Below, piece by piece: positions 34,443-46,528 of a stretch of 64,000 nucleotides of DNA. The stretch spans positions 31,920,001-31,984,000 of the forward strand of contig NW_026947507.1 in NCBI RefSeq assembly GCF_034190915.1, read 5' to 3'. This DNA is from Cavia porcellus (Eukaryota; Chordata; Mammalia; Rodentia; Caviidae). The position numbers were made by a program, and so were the translations under genes. Below the pieces are notes generated by a model. That model was not told where the DNA came from, did no database searches, and was given only the letters and a program-made list of their open reading frames with translations. The first letter of the stretch is position 1. Every line of letters begins with the position of its first letter.

Positions 34443-34494
<52 letters not shown>
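34443..34494 (+). repeat. (TG)n(TA)n microsatellite
   Basis: About 6 TG units pass into about 19 perfect TA units, so the tract is likely variable in length. Confidence 0.97.
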
Positions 34495-34495
<1 letters not shown>

Positions 34496-35782
34496 TTGCC
34501 CAGAAAGTTTTTAAAAGTGTATTTCAATGGAAGAATCTGATATAGAGTAGTGAAATCTAGAAATTATCACAAAGATCTAACATTGAGAATTTTAACAGGG
34601 AACTGAAGACTCTCTCTTCTTATCCTAGTAGGTTTGTTCTATTAGATAAATAATGCATAAAACACGTTTTCACAAATTAAGTGGTTAGTGTATCAATCTC
34701 TATATACTCTAATCTGCCTGATTGCAAGTACATTATAATATATAGTTTCATTAAGACGCTAGTAAGCGTTTTAGAATGTAGTCAATAGTAATCAGGCTAA
34801 AAGTTTAATGTGGTTATGGTAACATGTTAAAAGAAAGAGACTATTTAGCTTCTCTTAACAAATAAGGCTTGGAATTGGTGAGAAAAGAATTATATTTAAT
34901 ATCAATTTATTTTCTCTATAACTTCACATTAGTTATCTACTTAGGCACTTGGATCATATAGTTATTTATATTTAAAGTTTAAGTATCTTTCAGAATTTAT
35001 AACAGAATAAAAAGAATACACATAAAAATTTGAAAGTGTGATGTTTTTAGGCTGAGACATAAGATGAGATTGTCTTTACTGTGTAAGTAGTGAAGGACTC
35101 TTTATTTTACACCTATCTGGAAGAACTGTAACAAATACACTTTAAATTATACTTTTGACATGTTACAATGTAAGGAAAATATTCATAAATAAAAACATAA
35201 AATAAAAACACAATTTACTAATCTGAAAGAAAAAGTTACAAATATAAAATTGTATTTCCCACCATGAAAAAGTTTTTATTAAAAGAGATTTAATCACTGT
35301 ATATCTGTAGTATAACTGAGCCACTATCAGATGCATGAAGAAATATTGATTGAAGACATCCATATTCAAGCTTCTCACAGATTATATTCAAATATCAACT
35401 ACCAACCAAAGTGTGAATACTATGAAAGAGTGTAGGCTAAAACAACAGACATGCCATCTGGGTCCACAAATATAAAAATAAATGAGAAAAGCAATGCCTA
35501 AAATATTTAAAATATAAATTACAAATCTAAACAGCCTTTACTCTATAGAAAAGCTACCAATGAGCATGTGCTGATACAGACCAGAGATGAGCTACAGGTA
35601 GCAAGAGAGACAGGGAACTCTCTCCTACCCAAGAGCTCCCTCCAGAACATTCCAGACAAAGCAGACTTCCGCTTCTATAGGAGAAGCATTAGACATGCTG
35701 TGAAAACCCTCTTACTGAGGCAACAACTCTTGCAGCCACTCTAAGAATTGGCAGGGGCAGAATCCCACAACCCTGTCTTGTC
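34495..35782. other. unassigned non-coding stretch
   Basis: AT-rich up to 35550, then a slightly GC-richer block at 35560-35780 that flanks an L1 insertion. No repeat or gene was recognised. Confidence 0.45.
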
Positions 35783-35796
35783 CCAATTATAGCTTT
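35783..35796. repeat. L1 target-site duplication, left copy
   Basis: CCAATTATAGCTTT is repeated exactly at 36081-36094. The bases before it (CTTGTC here, CTTGT there) also agree almost completely. Confidence 0.9.
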
Positions 35797-36080
35797 TTTT
35801 TTTTCTTATTTTTTTTTAAAAAAGATTAAGATAAAAGAGGACATAACAACACAGGTCAGAACAGAACAATTTAAGCAACACAGTGTTTCACCACAAGACA
35901 ATTCAACACAACAGTAGCTACCATAGTGTCTCTTTCCTTGAAATTTTTGTGTATACCTGATATACTATAGTGTCAAACATAACAAGACAGTGTAAAACCA
36001 TTCAAGAAAATGAAAGTATTACAGGATATTCAGAACCAACTAACAGAAAATGAACAATGGTTACTATATTATCTCCTTGT
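35797..36080 (-). mobile_element. 5'-truncated L1 (3' UTR only) with target duplication
   Basis: On the plus strand it starts with a T-rich tail, followed by AAAGATTAAGATAAAAGAGGACATAACA and ACACAGTGTTTCACCACAAG, and then AGCTACCATAGTGTCTCTTTCC. This is nearly the same sequence and orientation as 6535-6810 (in the twin-primed L1). It contains about two of the ~145-bp 3'-UTR units and breaks off within the second. Exact 14-bp duplications flank it. Confidence 0.92.
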
Positions 36081-36094
36081 CCAATTATAGCTTT
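36081..36094. repeat. L1 target-site duplication, right copy
   Basis: Second copy of CCAATTATAGCTTT, directly after the truncation point of the L1. Confidence 0.9.
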
Positions 36095-37480
36095 GCAGTA
36101 GGTAACAAACAATAACCAATGATCTCTAAGGTTACTTTTGTACCCATACTGCACCTGTGCAGGCCTGATGAAGGCTGAAGTACAGCAAAAATGCATACAG
36201 TGCTCAGACTAAGCATTTAGGAATGGCATCCCATCTCCTGTGTAGTTTGAAATACGTGGTACACCAAACCTAGTTCAATTTCTCGATAGATATCCTCAAC
36301 TACACCTGCAATAATAATTTAAAGAAATGATGTGATCAACTATTTAAAATGACATATGAGTAAAGCAAAGAAGTATTTATGCCAAAATTGTTAGGAATCA
36401 AAAATGTAGATATAAAATATACAAGAACTTAGCAAAATGCTATAATTTTAAATTTTAATTGTCAATACTAAGTATTTAAGCAGGTGAGTATTTAAACATA
36501 TTTTAAGTAGATCTAGAAAAATTCATTATTCAACAACAGTGAGGACGCCTAGGTGACAAGATTGTGTCCTGTAAAATGGGCTTTTCAACCAAAGAGCAGC
36601 AGACAGCTGAAATACCTCATTTCAGATCTAGGATAGGAAATGTGAGGATGAGCCTGAAATATTTTGTCAAATATATAGGCAAAAAGAATGACTCGTGGAC
36701 CTTAACAAAAGGATATCTGTGCCATTTTGAAAGCATTCCCACTAGCAAGACGTAGACAAAGGGGACAATTAATAAAAATTACAATAGAATGAAGAGTAAA
36801 AATATGATAAAGTCTATGAACTATTAATGATAGTACATGAAAAATATTCATATTTTAACTTCCTTATAAACCACTTCACTACTCTGAAAACTCATCAGCA
36901 AAAACAATGTAATAATTACTTATTTAATTCTTATTTAATCTGTGAATTACATTACACTAGTACTTGATGGTAAAATATATATTTTTAGAGAAAATCTTCA
37001 GAAAATTAGTTTTCAAGGATGAATATGATGATCATTATATGTATCTAAAATGTACCAATAAAATCTGCTTTAAAAAAGAATATGACCAATATTCTAAAGA
37101 AATACGAAAGGAAATCAATGATCTTTAGTGGCCAATAGTTTTACGTGAAGGATTACTGGGAAAATGTGCATTGAAAGACATGGGTAATATCTGAGTTAAC
37201 AATCAGTCTCAGCTTCAATCAGTCAATCAATCATTCTCAGGAGACAATGACTAGAACATGTGTTTTGTGAGGTTTCCTGCTTGATAGAGTGTTTTGCAAA
37301 TTGCATCCCTAAGGTGATCATCCCTTCCCTATCTATATTTCCTGTACAACTGTAAACAGATAAAATCAAGTTCTAGTTTTTAAGAAGTCCTACATATTTA
37401 GAGATTATCCCACATTTTAGAGCATCACATCAAATATGACTCTGGTTCTCTGTCTCCTGGTGAAGCTGAGATAGGTCACT
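36095..37480. other. unassigned non-coding stretch
   Basis: AT-rich; a short CAAT-rich run lies at 37214-37234. The 63-codon frame at 36564-36755 is unassigned. Confidence 0.45.
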
Positions 37481-37640
37481 AACATCAGCTGCACATTGGA
37501 GAACTTTCAAAACACCTGCTACTTTAGAAACACTTCCGGAGATTCTAATTTACCTGGTCTGTGTTTGGACTTGGACATCAGGATTTGAACAGCTCTCCAC
37601 TGATTCTAACATGGTACTGTACTGGAAATCACAGCTTTAA
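37481..37640 (+). mobile_element. MER5A-type element (hAT-Charlie)
   Basis: CATCAGCTGCACATTGGAGA, CCGGAGATTCTAATTTACCT, GGTCTGTGTTTGGACTTGGA, CATCAGGATTTGAACAGCTC and ACTGATTCTAACATGGTACT follow the MER5A consensus in order. An old non-autonomous DNA transposon. Confidence 0.85.
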
Positions 37641-37669
37641 GAAAGAAGTGTAGAAGTAGGCAATTTAAA

Positions 37670-38021
37670 TATCTTCAGTGTAGTCTGAAGGGTTGAGCAC
37701 CACCAAATTCATCTGCCAAAGCCCTGACCCCCAAGGATAGCATCAGGAGGTAGGACTTGGGTAGCAATCGAGTCAGGAGCATAAAGCTCTCATGGATAGA
37801 AATAGCTCCCTTATAGGAAAGGCACAAATTTATCCATCATTTTCACCATGTGAAATAGTGAGAATATGACCATCCACGAAAAAGGAATTCATGGTAGACA
37901 ATAAACCTGATGGCTCCTTATCTTGAACTTTCTGTCCTCCAGAACTGTGAGAAATAAGTTTCTGTAGGCCACAGCTACAGTTTGTGATATTTTGTTATAG
38001 CAGCCCAAAGGGACAGAGATG
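37670..38021 (+). mobile_element. MLT1-type MaLR LTR
   Basis: The 3' part reads CTGTCCTCCAGAACTGTGAG, AAATAAGTTTCTGTAGGCC, then GATATTTTGTTATAGCAGCC, the classic MLT1 end. GGAGGTAGGACTTGGGTAGC and CCTTATAGGAAAGG upstream also match. A diverged solo LTR. Confidence 0.88.
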
Positions 38022-38199
38022 TCTCTCCTCTCATTCTAGTTTAGGGGCTTAGTTTGTGGTGGTCACTTTCATATTGTTGTCTAGGGTCTGCATGTGTAAA
38101 ACCTCAGCTTAGCTCAGTCATATGTGGGGTTTAGTTTACTTCTTGGAGTATTTTAGCTAAAGTGTTAAAACTATTTGCTTTTTCATATGTGAATATATA

Positions 38200-38278
38200 T
38201 GCACAAAACCTATCATGATTAGGATCACCTAGAGGTAATTATTAAAACTATACATTTCTAGACCATTCCTCATGCTTT
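38200..38278 (+). mobile_element. MER5-type fragment
   Basis: ATGATTAGGATCACCTAGAG followed by TTATTAAAACTATACATTTC and TAGACCATTCC resembles the left part of MER5A/B. Confidence 0.5.
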
Positions 38279-40464
38279 AAGGAGGGTAGAGAGGTTTGTG
38301 AAGTCTTGTTTTAAACAAAAGACCCAATTTATATAAAGAAATGATGCCATCAATTATTGAAATTTTGTCCTCTACGGTACCATTTATTTATGTTATTGAA
38401 AACAATCCAAAAAGAGCTTACCTCTCCTTTCCAATGAGATATGTGTATATATATATTTACTTCATAATGTATGTAAAGATAATAGAGATGTCCTTATGCT
38501 TGTGACATTCTGCAACGAGAAGACGACCTTGAGCTCATTATGGACTCCTCATTTTGACAAAGACAAGCAAAGACAAGGCCTTCATGATCTTGGGTAAACA
38601 ATGGCTTTCAATCATGGGTTATACCATGGTTATTATATTCAAGTAAAACCTCAGAGAACAGTTGGTTTAAATATGCCTTCTGTAAACAATACTCCAAATG
38701 AATTATAACCTTAGCAACAGAAAGTATCAGAAAACCATGACCTACTTTAACCATTTTATTTTAAGAAAGCCTAAAACTGATTGGTTTTAGCTATGAAAGA
38801 AAATAGTCAACAACCTTGTAAGCAAAAGATCATTTAGATTTTTATAACACAGTGTCAATTACATTGACATGTTTCAATCTTCACAAATTATCATGACAAG
38901 ATTCATCAATACGCCAGCAAGGGTATTTTGCATTCACATTCTAAACCATTGGATTTGCAATTGCTTCATTTTAATTGGATCTTTTGACACTTTGTACACT
39001 AGAAAGATAGCTATGTGAATGTTTTAACTAACATGTTAATTTTATATTTTACAAAAATCCCTTACAACAATTTCAGGGCACCAAATATATTGGAACTAAT
39101 ATGGGAAGTAAATTTCAATTAAAGTCATTATACCAATATAGATATACATAGAACATGAACAGTGTAACAGCTCTAGTTTCTTTGAAATATACATGAAAAA
39201 GAATTGAATGGAGTGAAAATGTCACCCAAGACACTGAGGATTACTGTTGCTTTTTCAAAGCTAAAAATCTATATATTAATATGAAGGCTTTTCTGATATA
39301 ATGTGTCCTTAGAATGCAGTCTGAAAAAGATCTAATTCTTTCATTCATGGAGGTCTTAACACCATTAGTAGAAATTAAATATGCAGGCTGGGCAACTGGA
39401 AATTTGATGGAGTTTTTTCTCTAAATGAATTATACTACAAAGATTCTGGACAGGTTTGCATAGTTTTGTTGGTGCAACTATTTCCTTTTTTAAAAATAGC
39501 ACAGCCAATAGATACTGTGCTTTCAAAAATTTTAATAAGTGTTCTTAACATTGGAAATGAGGTTGCCACATAAAGACATACAAAAAACACAAAGTTGAAA
39601 GAAGTGGAGAAACTTGCTTATAACCTTGTATAGCTTTACCTTTGTTTTGCTTTTCATCTTTAATGGGAATGGTTTTAAGTTTGGGAGAAGCAACAGTTTA
39701 TATGAATTTGATTTTTAAAACCTTTTTAGAATAAGTAATCTTAGTGATTTTCAATTAAAAATGTGTATCAATATTTACATCTTTATAAATTTATGAAGAT
39801 CTGCATGAAAGATTTAAGTTCCGAAACATGTAATTTGAAAACTCAGGAGCAACAAAATGCTTGATGATTATATGGCCCAACTTAAATTAGCTCACTTTCT
39901 GTAATGGTCCATTCATTCACATTATAATTTTGCAATACTAATTTAAATAAACTGCATATCATTATTTGTACTCATATATGTTAACAGTGCTTATAGGGAA
40001 AGTAAATTGTAGCATAGTATGAAAATCACAACATATTTTAATAGGCTTTCTCTTAGCAAAAGATATCTTTAAATTAGTTATTTAAGTATATGAACGTTTT
40101 AGATGAGACCATAATTATTAGAAAATTAGGGCATAATACTTTATTGGATGATATTTCAGTATGTATCTCATGCTACAATGAACAAGAGACAATTTGATTC
40201 CTGAAATAAGGATATGTGGGGAAAGAATGACTACAGGTTTTTCAGCTGTATGTAGTAGTTATTGATTGACATGAGGTTAAAAGAACAATGTAGGAAAAAC
40301 ACAAAATAAGTAATCCACAAAGGCTAAGTGCATTAGTCTAATTCCGTCCCAGAGCGGGCTTAACTTCACTACAGTTGTCACAAGAACCTTGTGAAGTTCC
40401 ATGGTTAAGGCTTTCAAACTTTTTACCCTAAGTAGTGGAAGAAAAGAACGAAAACTCTTACGGC
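38279..40464. other. unassigned non-coding stretch
   Basis: About 2.2 kb of AT-rich sequence with nothing recognised on either strand. Confidence 0.5.
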
Positions 40465-40620
40465 TTAGATCCTAAATGTGCCCCAGAGGCCCATGCACTA
40501 CAGTTTGCTTCCCAGTTGACAGCCCTATGGGGAGGTGGCAGCATGTTTCCAGAAATGGAAGCAGCAGGAAGAAGTAAATTCATGGAGTGTGTGCCCTTGA
40601 AAGTGAATGTGGGACTCCAG

Positions 40621-40726
40621 CTTTTCTCTCCCCTCCCTCTCCTTTCCCTCCCCTCCCCTCCCCTCCCTTGTCCTGCTATCCTGCCCTCTCCCCTTCCTAC
40701 TCCCCTATCCTGCTTTACTAGTACTC

Positions 40727-40757
<31 letters not shown>

Positions 40758-40810
40758 CCTCTCTTTCTCCCTTCCTCTCTCCTTCCTTCTCTTTCTCTCC
40801 TCTCTCCTCA
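40621..40810 (+). repeat. pyrimidine-rich (CCCT)n/(CT)n tract
   Basis: Nearly pure C/T over about 190 bp with an uninterrupted CT run at about 40728-40753. It lies within the MaLR LTR and probably grew from a short native CT-rich segment. Confidence 0.95.
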
Positions 40811-40952
40811 GACATGAGGTGAACAGAATTCATCTGCTACCTGTTTCTGCCATAACATCCTGCCTCATCACAGGCCCAAAAAAATAGCAGGGCCAACTAA
40901 TTTTGGACTGAAATTTCCAAAACTAGGTTTCAAAATAAATCTTTACTGCCAC

Positions 40953-41118
40953 ATATGGTGGCACTGACCTGTAATCTCAGCATTTAGAAGGCTGAGGCAG
41001 GAGGATCACTGTGAGTTGGAGGGCAGCCTGGGCTACAAAGTGTGCTCCAGGCCAGCCTGAACTGCATAGGAAGACACTATTTCAAAAAAAATAAATAAAT
41101 AAAATTTAAAAAAATAAA
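40953..41118 (+). mobile_element. B1 SINE inserted in a MaLR LTR
   Basis: Full-length B1: ACATATGGTGGCACTGACCT, GTAATCTCAGCATTTAGAAG, GGCTGAGGCAGGAGGATCAC and GGCCAGCCTGAACTGCATAG, with an A-rich tail to 41118. AAAATAAATCTTT occurs on both sides (ending at about 40945 and about 41120) and is the target duplication. It was derived from the poly(A)-signal region of the host LTR. Confidence 0.93.
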
Positions 41119-41186
41119 TCTTTTCTCCTTTTAAATTAATCACCTCATGTGTTTTGTTATAGTAGTGGAAAGCTAACACACATATA

Positions 41187-41212
41187 AGTGTGTGTGTGTG
41201 TGTGTGTGTACA
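41187..41212 (+). repeat. (GT)n microsatellite
   Basis: About ten GT units directly after the MaLR LTR end. Confidence 0.95.
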
Positions 41213-42594
41213 TACATCAGGAGCACACCTACTGCTATACTATCCCTGACAATGGGGAAGAGATTTGGAATTGGCTGTAGTAGAGATCTAAAAATTTTGA
41301 AGAAATGAACTGAGAAATCTAGACTATGTATGCAGACCTTAAAGAAAAGTTCTGATGAGGGCTTAAAAGGTCTGAAAACCTGTGGAACTGAGAATGGGTT
41401 CAGGAGAAAAAGGACAACAGCCAGCTTTGGGCTGAAGGCCTCCTTTGTACTTCACAGCAAGGAATTTGCCCTCCCTTTGTCCATACCTGGAGGGTTACTA
41501 GAGACCAAGTTTAAAGGCTCTGGGCTGGTTTAACAGGTAGTGGGAATGTCCAGGCAGCAGGGTAATCAGGCAGCAGCCTGCGTACTGTTGGCTGGGAATA
41601 TTTTGGGTTTTTTTTGTTTTGTTGTGCCAATTTTACAGTGCGAATCAGGAGACAAGATAGAGCAGGAAGATTTTTTAAGTGTGCACTTAGCAACAAGGTG
41701 TAACCAAAGATGATGTGGAGAGTAGCACAGTTGAAAAGAAGCCAAAAGTGGCTTTGCCTCAGAGTAACTGGCAAGACCCCAAGGAAAGACATAAAAGTGC
41801 AAATTAATTTCAAAAACATTCCAAGATGGAGTGTGTTAGACAAAGAATTCTGGGCGTCCTACTTACCTAGAATCACCCAAGCTGTCAAGGTACGCAGAGG
41901 CTGTTGCTGCTGTGGTTCAAGCAGGCTTCATGATGTATATAGGTCAAGCTCTATTCAGAGCCTGGCATCATCCATGTGATGCTACTCTGGCAAGAATGCA
42001 GAATGTACGAGTTTTGGTGTCATGGAGACTTCTACTGAGATTTGAAAGGAAAGCCTGAGAGAGAGGCACTGCATGGCCCAGTCGGAGTTCCTACAACCAT
42101 CCCCCCACAGGCCAATAAACATAGCTATGAAAGTGAGACCCAACTGCAATGAAGACCTCAGGAAGATGGAAATACCAGAAAGATGGAACCTTCTGGAGGA
42201 AGCTGCAGGTAACACACAAAGCCATTTAAGGCCATGGCCACGTTGGAACAGCCATAAAGGCTGTACGGGCAGAGTTGCCAGATCTGGCCATAGTGTGCCC
42301 TGAGTGCTGGTCATTGGGGTTTAGGATTTGGCATTTTCTTTGCTATCTTTTTGTCTTGCTTTATTCTGATCTTTCCTGGCTATTTTTTTATTCCTCTTTT
42401 TTTTTACTAGGAACGTTTGCCTTCTGTCATAGTATCTTAGAAATATTTTTTATGATTCTTACAAGGGATCACACCTTGTTTGCTTGAGCCTCAGGAGACT
42501 TTAGATAGACTTTTGAACAATACTGACATAGCACTTAGAGCAGTCTTGGAGCTATACAACATGTTTTGCATTGTGAGATGAAAGGGAGTGTTTG
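41213..42594 (+). mobile_element. probable MaLR internal region
   Basis: About 1.4 kb of GC-richer DNA between two LTRs of similar type and the same orientation. MaLR internal regions have this length and no intact coding capacity. Segments such as GGAAGAGATTTGGAATTGGC and AGCTTTGGGCTGAAGGCCTC resemble MaLR-internal consensus as I remember it. Overlapping frames of 67-110 codons on both strands (41330-42487) show no protein similarity and are not called as genes. Confidence 0.6.
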
Positions 42595-42970
42595 GGGCCC
42601 AGATGTTCAATGCTATGGGACAGATTAGTGTCCTTCAAATGCTTAGTCCCCAACCTATGACACTATTGGGAGATAAGTCCCTGTAACCTGTCAGAGGGGA
42701 AGCTCAGGAAGCAACATTTGAAGGTAATTTTCAGATAATTCTCTTTTCTCTGCTTGGTTCTTGTTATTTTATTTTTCCTTTCCATGAGGCAAACAGAGCT
42801 TCTCTAACATGTTATCCATTGCAGTGTGTTGCCTTGCCACAGACCCCAAAGCAAAAGACCCAATAACCATAAACTGACCCCTCCAAAACTATGAGCTAAA
42901 GTAAATCTTCCCTCTTTACAAGTTGGTTGTACCAGCTATTTTGTTATAGTGACAGAAATCTAACAACATC
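42595..42970 (+). mobile_element. 3' LTR of the MaLR element
   Basis: Begins TTTGGGGCCCAGATGTTCAA, includes ATGCTTAGTCCCCAACCTATG, CACTATTGGGAGATAAGTCC and GCCTTGCCACAGACCCCAAA, then TATGAGCTAAAGTAAATCTTC, and ends AGCTATTTTGTTATAGTGAC / AGAAATCTAACAAC. Same orientation and end type as the LTR at 40465-41190. Confidence 0.8.
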
Positions 42971-45299
42971 TTACATGCTTTTCCTCACTTATGGACTAAG
43001 ACTGGCATTGATTCTTGAAAGAATAGATGAATTGTTAGGAGAAACACAGGCACAAGGAATTACTGTGTAAGAGAACAAAAAAATGTCTGTCAGGGTAAAA
43101 CAGATGTGCCTAGACGCTAAAACAGAAAATGAAATATGAGTGAGAATACAGAAATGCAAGAAGTGACAGTTTACTTGATGTGATAATAGATGCCAAACAG
43201 AGAGAAATTAAAACAAAATGTACTCATTCATTTACAAAGAAGATAAAGTGCAATCAATAGGTTATTGTAGCTTTCTGAGAAACAGATACTTATTCTGATT
43301 TTAGAGGATCAAATTTATAAGTTCACTGAATGTATCATTTGAATGCTGTTTGAATTACTGCACAATTTTGAAATGTTCTGACTAGGTAGGTTGGTTGGAT
43401 GACGTGTATTGTATTTTAGAACAAGTTTGCTATGTTAATTAGATACTTTTTAGTGCTACTAATTTGTTGATCAATGATGTTTAATGTCCAAAATGAGGCA
43501 ATGTAACATGAAAGACTGAAATATTTGGTACAAGTGCAGACTCTTAAGTACTTTAACATTAAATATAGTCAGTATTTATCAAGTGACCATTTCTGTAGTC
43601 TTTATCTCTGAATTTCAGGAATAAGATTTGAGTATAGGAATGTAAAAACAGTTATTTTTATATATCTAGTAAGCTTCCAGTAATGTCTTCAACTAATAAC
43701 ATGATTCAAGCAATTGCAAATCACTTTATTTCAATCCCTATATACTACTGTTTTACCTGTGCCAGATACAAACCCTATCCTTCTCACCAGAGGCATTAAT
43801 CGTTCTCCCTTTGCAATAATTTTTACTTCTAAATTTCATAATGCTTTTACTGGATTCTACTAACAGTCACAACCCATGCTATTTTTAAAATGAGAAAAAT
43901 TTTTGCATGTAAGAAGCTATGTTATATTAAAACAACTAAAACAACCATAAGTAACTGCAAATGAAAAAGTGACAAAATTCCAAAGAGTATTATAGAGAAA
44001 TCCTAAAATTAAAAAAAAAAAAAAAGCTAAAGTTCAAGGAAAAATTTTTCCCTTTTTTTTTAAAGAAAATGTTTTAATTTTATAGCAGAATAAGAAACTA
44101 GGAATAAATCAATCCACTGTACTAGAACAAGGTTAAGGTCTTTTTTGAAAGGTCAACATTTTATTTTGCTTCCATCTTCTATACACAAAAGAATTTGCCT
44201 TTGAATTTGGAAATGTGGCATGACAAACTCAAAAGAACTGCTCTCTGAAATGTGGTGAGTCATCAGTAGAGAGCTCTGGTCCTTCTGAAGTTAATTCATG
44301 TAACCTTGCTAAATTTACATTATTACATGATCCAGGAGTAACTTGTACATATGGTTTATGCATTGTTCAACATCCTTGAGAAATTCTAAAATGGAAGTTC
44401 TAAAATGTGAGAAATTCCAGTTTTAAGTTCTAGATCTGTGAATAATATTCTGTGTTGGAGTGTTGAAAGTATAGACAAGTGAGTTTGCTATAAATTTAGG
44501 GATTGTCTTATTCCTTACTTTTTATTGCAAAATGCTTGTAGTTTGGATTGTGAGGATTTTCTACTTATGTTTTCTTTTCTTAATATTTTTTCTATATTCC
44601 AGGGATAAGAAAGTATTTTTATTTCTTAAAACCGATATATTTGATTTTATTTCTTAAAACCAATATGTTCATTCTTATTTCTACCTTTGTTCTACAAAGT
44701 ATCTGTTAAGGAAAAGCTTTCATAACTATACTTCAGTGTGTAGTAAGGATTTTCTTCCAGAAGCCCTCAGAAACATAAAAACATCCAGGAGTGTTCATAT
44801 CTTTATTTAGATAGGCATAATGTTAATTATAAATTATAATATTAATTAATTGACAAAATATTAACCCTAAATTGTACAATTTGATCAACTTTAAAAATTC
44901 TGCAGTCATGTGAGTACAACTATAATAAACAATATTATCCCCATGACTTCTACCAGCAAAGATTAGTTCCAACTACTTACGCACTTTATAAAAATACAGC
45001 AAAATCTCTTTACTATCTATCTTTCATTATTTAACATTTTGATTGTGAGGCTTATCTTTATTAACATAGAAATTTCAAATATTTTCCATGTTATATAATA
45101 CTCTAATATGTTGATACCATATCATTTCCCCTCATCCCAAAAGATAAGCGAGCAAAGAAAGATATTTCAACACAGACTACATTCACATCAGTTTTATTAT
45201 AGTTTATTATTATCATCATTATATTTGATTACTATTACTTAGCATCTTACTTTATCTACTTTACAAATTAAAAATTATCATAATATGTATGTACCACAA
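42971..45299. other. unassigned AT-rich stretch with small duplications
   Basis: Poly(A) run at 44010-44025. A 14-bp tandem repeat (TTCTAAAATGGAAG/TTCTAAAATGTGAG) lies at 44384-44411 and a 28-bp tandem repeat at 44617-44672. The part at about 44860-45000 faintly resembles an antisense L1ME 3' end (AAATTGTACAATTTGATCAAC, TGCAGTCATGTGAGTAC), which is not certain. No gene seen. Confidence 0.45.
44617..44672 (+). repeat. 28-bp tandem duplication
   Basis: Two copies starting TTTTATTTCTTAAAACC(G/A)ATAT; a third partial start follows at 44673. Confidence 0.88.
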
Positions 45300-46528
45300 A
45301 TATTTAATAAATGGTACTGGGAAAGTATCTATCCACATGCAAGAGATTGAATCTACACCCAGATCTCTCACCATGAACTAAACTAAAACAATGTGCATCA
45401 AAGTACCAAATACTAAAACAGAAACACTAAGCTTGATGGAAGATAAAATAGATAGATAAAACTCTTGAAGTGATAGGTATAGACAAGGACTTTCTGAACA
45501 AATCATGAACTGCAAAACAAATATTACTGAGTATAAACAAGTAAGATCATATCAAATTAAAATTTTATGCAGAGCAAAGGAAATAGCCACCAGAGGAAAA
45601 GACACCCTAAAGAATGGAAAAAAATTTGGCTAGCTATTTCTCGGAGGACTAATATATAGACTACACAAAAAGCTAAAAAATTTAGACTCTTCCAATAAAA
45701 GACCAACCAAAAAAACTAGCAAATAAAACTAATAGAAACTTCACAGAAGAAGAAACTCAAATGCCCAATTAATACATGAAGAAATGTTCAGCATGACTGG
45801 CCATTAGAGAAATGCAATTTAAAAAACACTGAGATTCCATCTTTCCCCAGAAAGCATTGCTATCATCAAGAAACCAAATAACAAATGCTGATGAGGTTGA
45901 GAGGGAAAAAGGAAACTTCCTATGTTGTTGATGAAAATTTAAACTTGTAATACCACTGTGAAAACTTCAGTGTGAAGATTTCTCTAAAATCCAAAATCAG
46001 AAATTCCATTTGATAGTTATTCCCTTTCTATATGTCTTCCCCAAAGAGTTAAAGACATAATATTATAGTGATACTTGCGTACTCTTGAAGCACAATTCAT
46101 AACCGGTAAATCTTGGAAATGGCCTATATGACCATCAACACATTAATGGATAAAGAAAATGTGGTATTAACACATAAGGAAGTACTACTCTACCATAAAG
46201 AAGAATAAATTGGAGTCACTTGTAGGAAAATGGAAGCACCTTGAGACTGTAATGTTAAGTGAAATAAATCAGTGACAGAAGGTTAAATATAAGAATTTCT
46301 CTTATATGTGAAACTCATATTTAAATAAACAGAAAAATGAAAGATACTGGGAAGTATGGAGATACATCTTTCTCAAATAAGAAGGGGATGGAAAGATGGA
46401 GGAGGTAGAGGAAGAGGAGGGAAAGGGGATGGGAAAAGGAATTAAGATGTGCTCTGTACATGAATCAGCTCCATGCAAGGAATGTAAACATGTACGGCAA
46501 ATAAATCATAGAAAATTTAAAATATAAG
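45300..46528 (+). mobile_element. L1 3' end (ORF2 C-terminal part plus 3' UTR)
   Basis: Plus-strand L1, truncated at the 5' side. In order: AAATGGTACTGGGAAAGTATC, ATGCAAGAGATTGAATCTAC, GCAAAGGAAATAGCCACCAG, AGGAAGTACTACTCTACCAT, AATGTTAAGTGAAATAAATC, a purine-rich tract at 46378-46440 and the 3' end ACATGTACGGCAAATAAATC. The translation is broken many times. The 3' UTR end is the reverse complement of the type at 4503-4650 and 48388-48490, so these belong to one L1 lineage. Confidence 0.9.

Larger units (their letters stand above)
40465..41190 (+). mobile_element. 5' LTR of a MaLR element, interrupted by B1
   Basis: Starts near CTTAGATCCTAAATGTGCCC (family start GCCCCAGAGGCCCATGCA). It contains a strongly expanded CT/CCCT tract, then ACATGAGGTGAACAGAATTC, GGCCCAAAAAAATAGCAGGG, TTTTGGACTGAAATTTCC and AATAAATC. 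A B1 splits it at 40953-41118, and it ends GTTTTGTTATAGTAGTGGAA / AGCTAACACAC. Its end resembles that of the LTR at 42595-42970. The 150-codon and 71-codon frames here are artefacts of the CT-rich tract. Confidence 0.75.

Noticed and set aside
34443..34494. Cruciform or regulatory AT element
   Set aside because: It is a simple TG/TA microsatellite, with nothing beyond length variation implied.
40435..40887. Longest plus-strand frame (150 codons), possible gene
   Set aside because: Its second half is translated from a CT-rich microsatellite, and the whole lies in or next to a MaLR LTR. There is no domain and no splice or promoter context.
41511..42314. Cluster of frames of 67-110 codons on both strands
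   Set aside because: Overlapping on opposite strands, with no protein similarity. They fall in the GC-richer internal region of a MaLR, where stops are rarer by chance.
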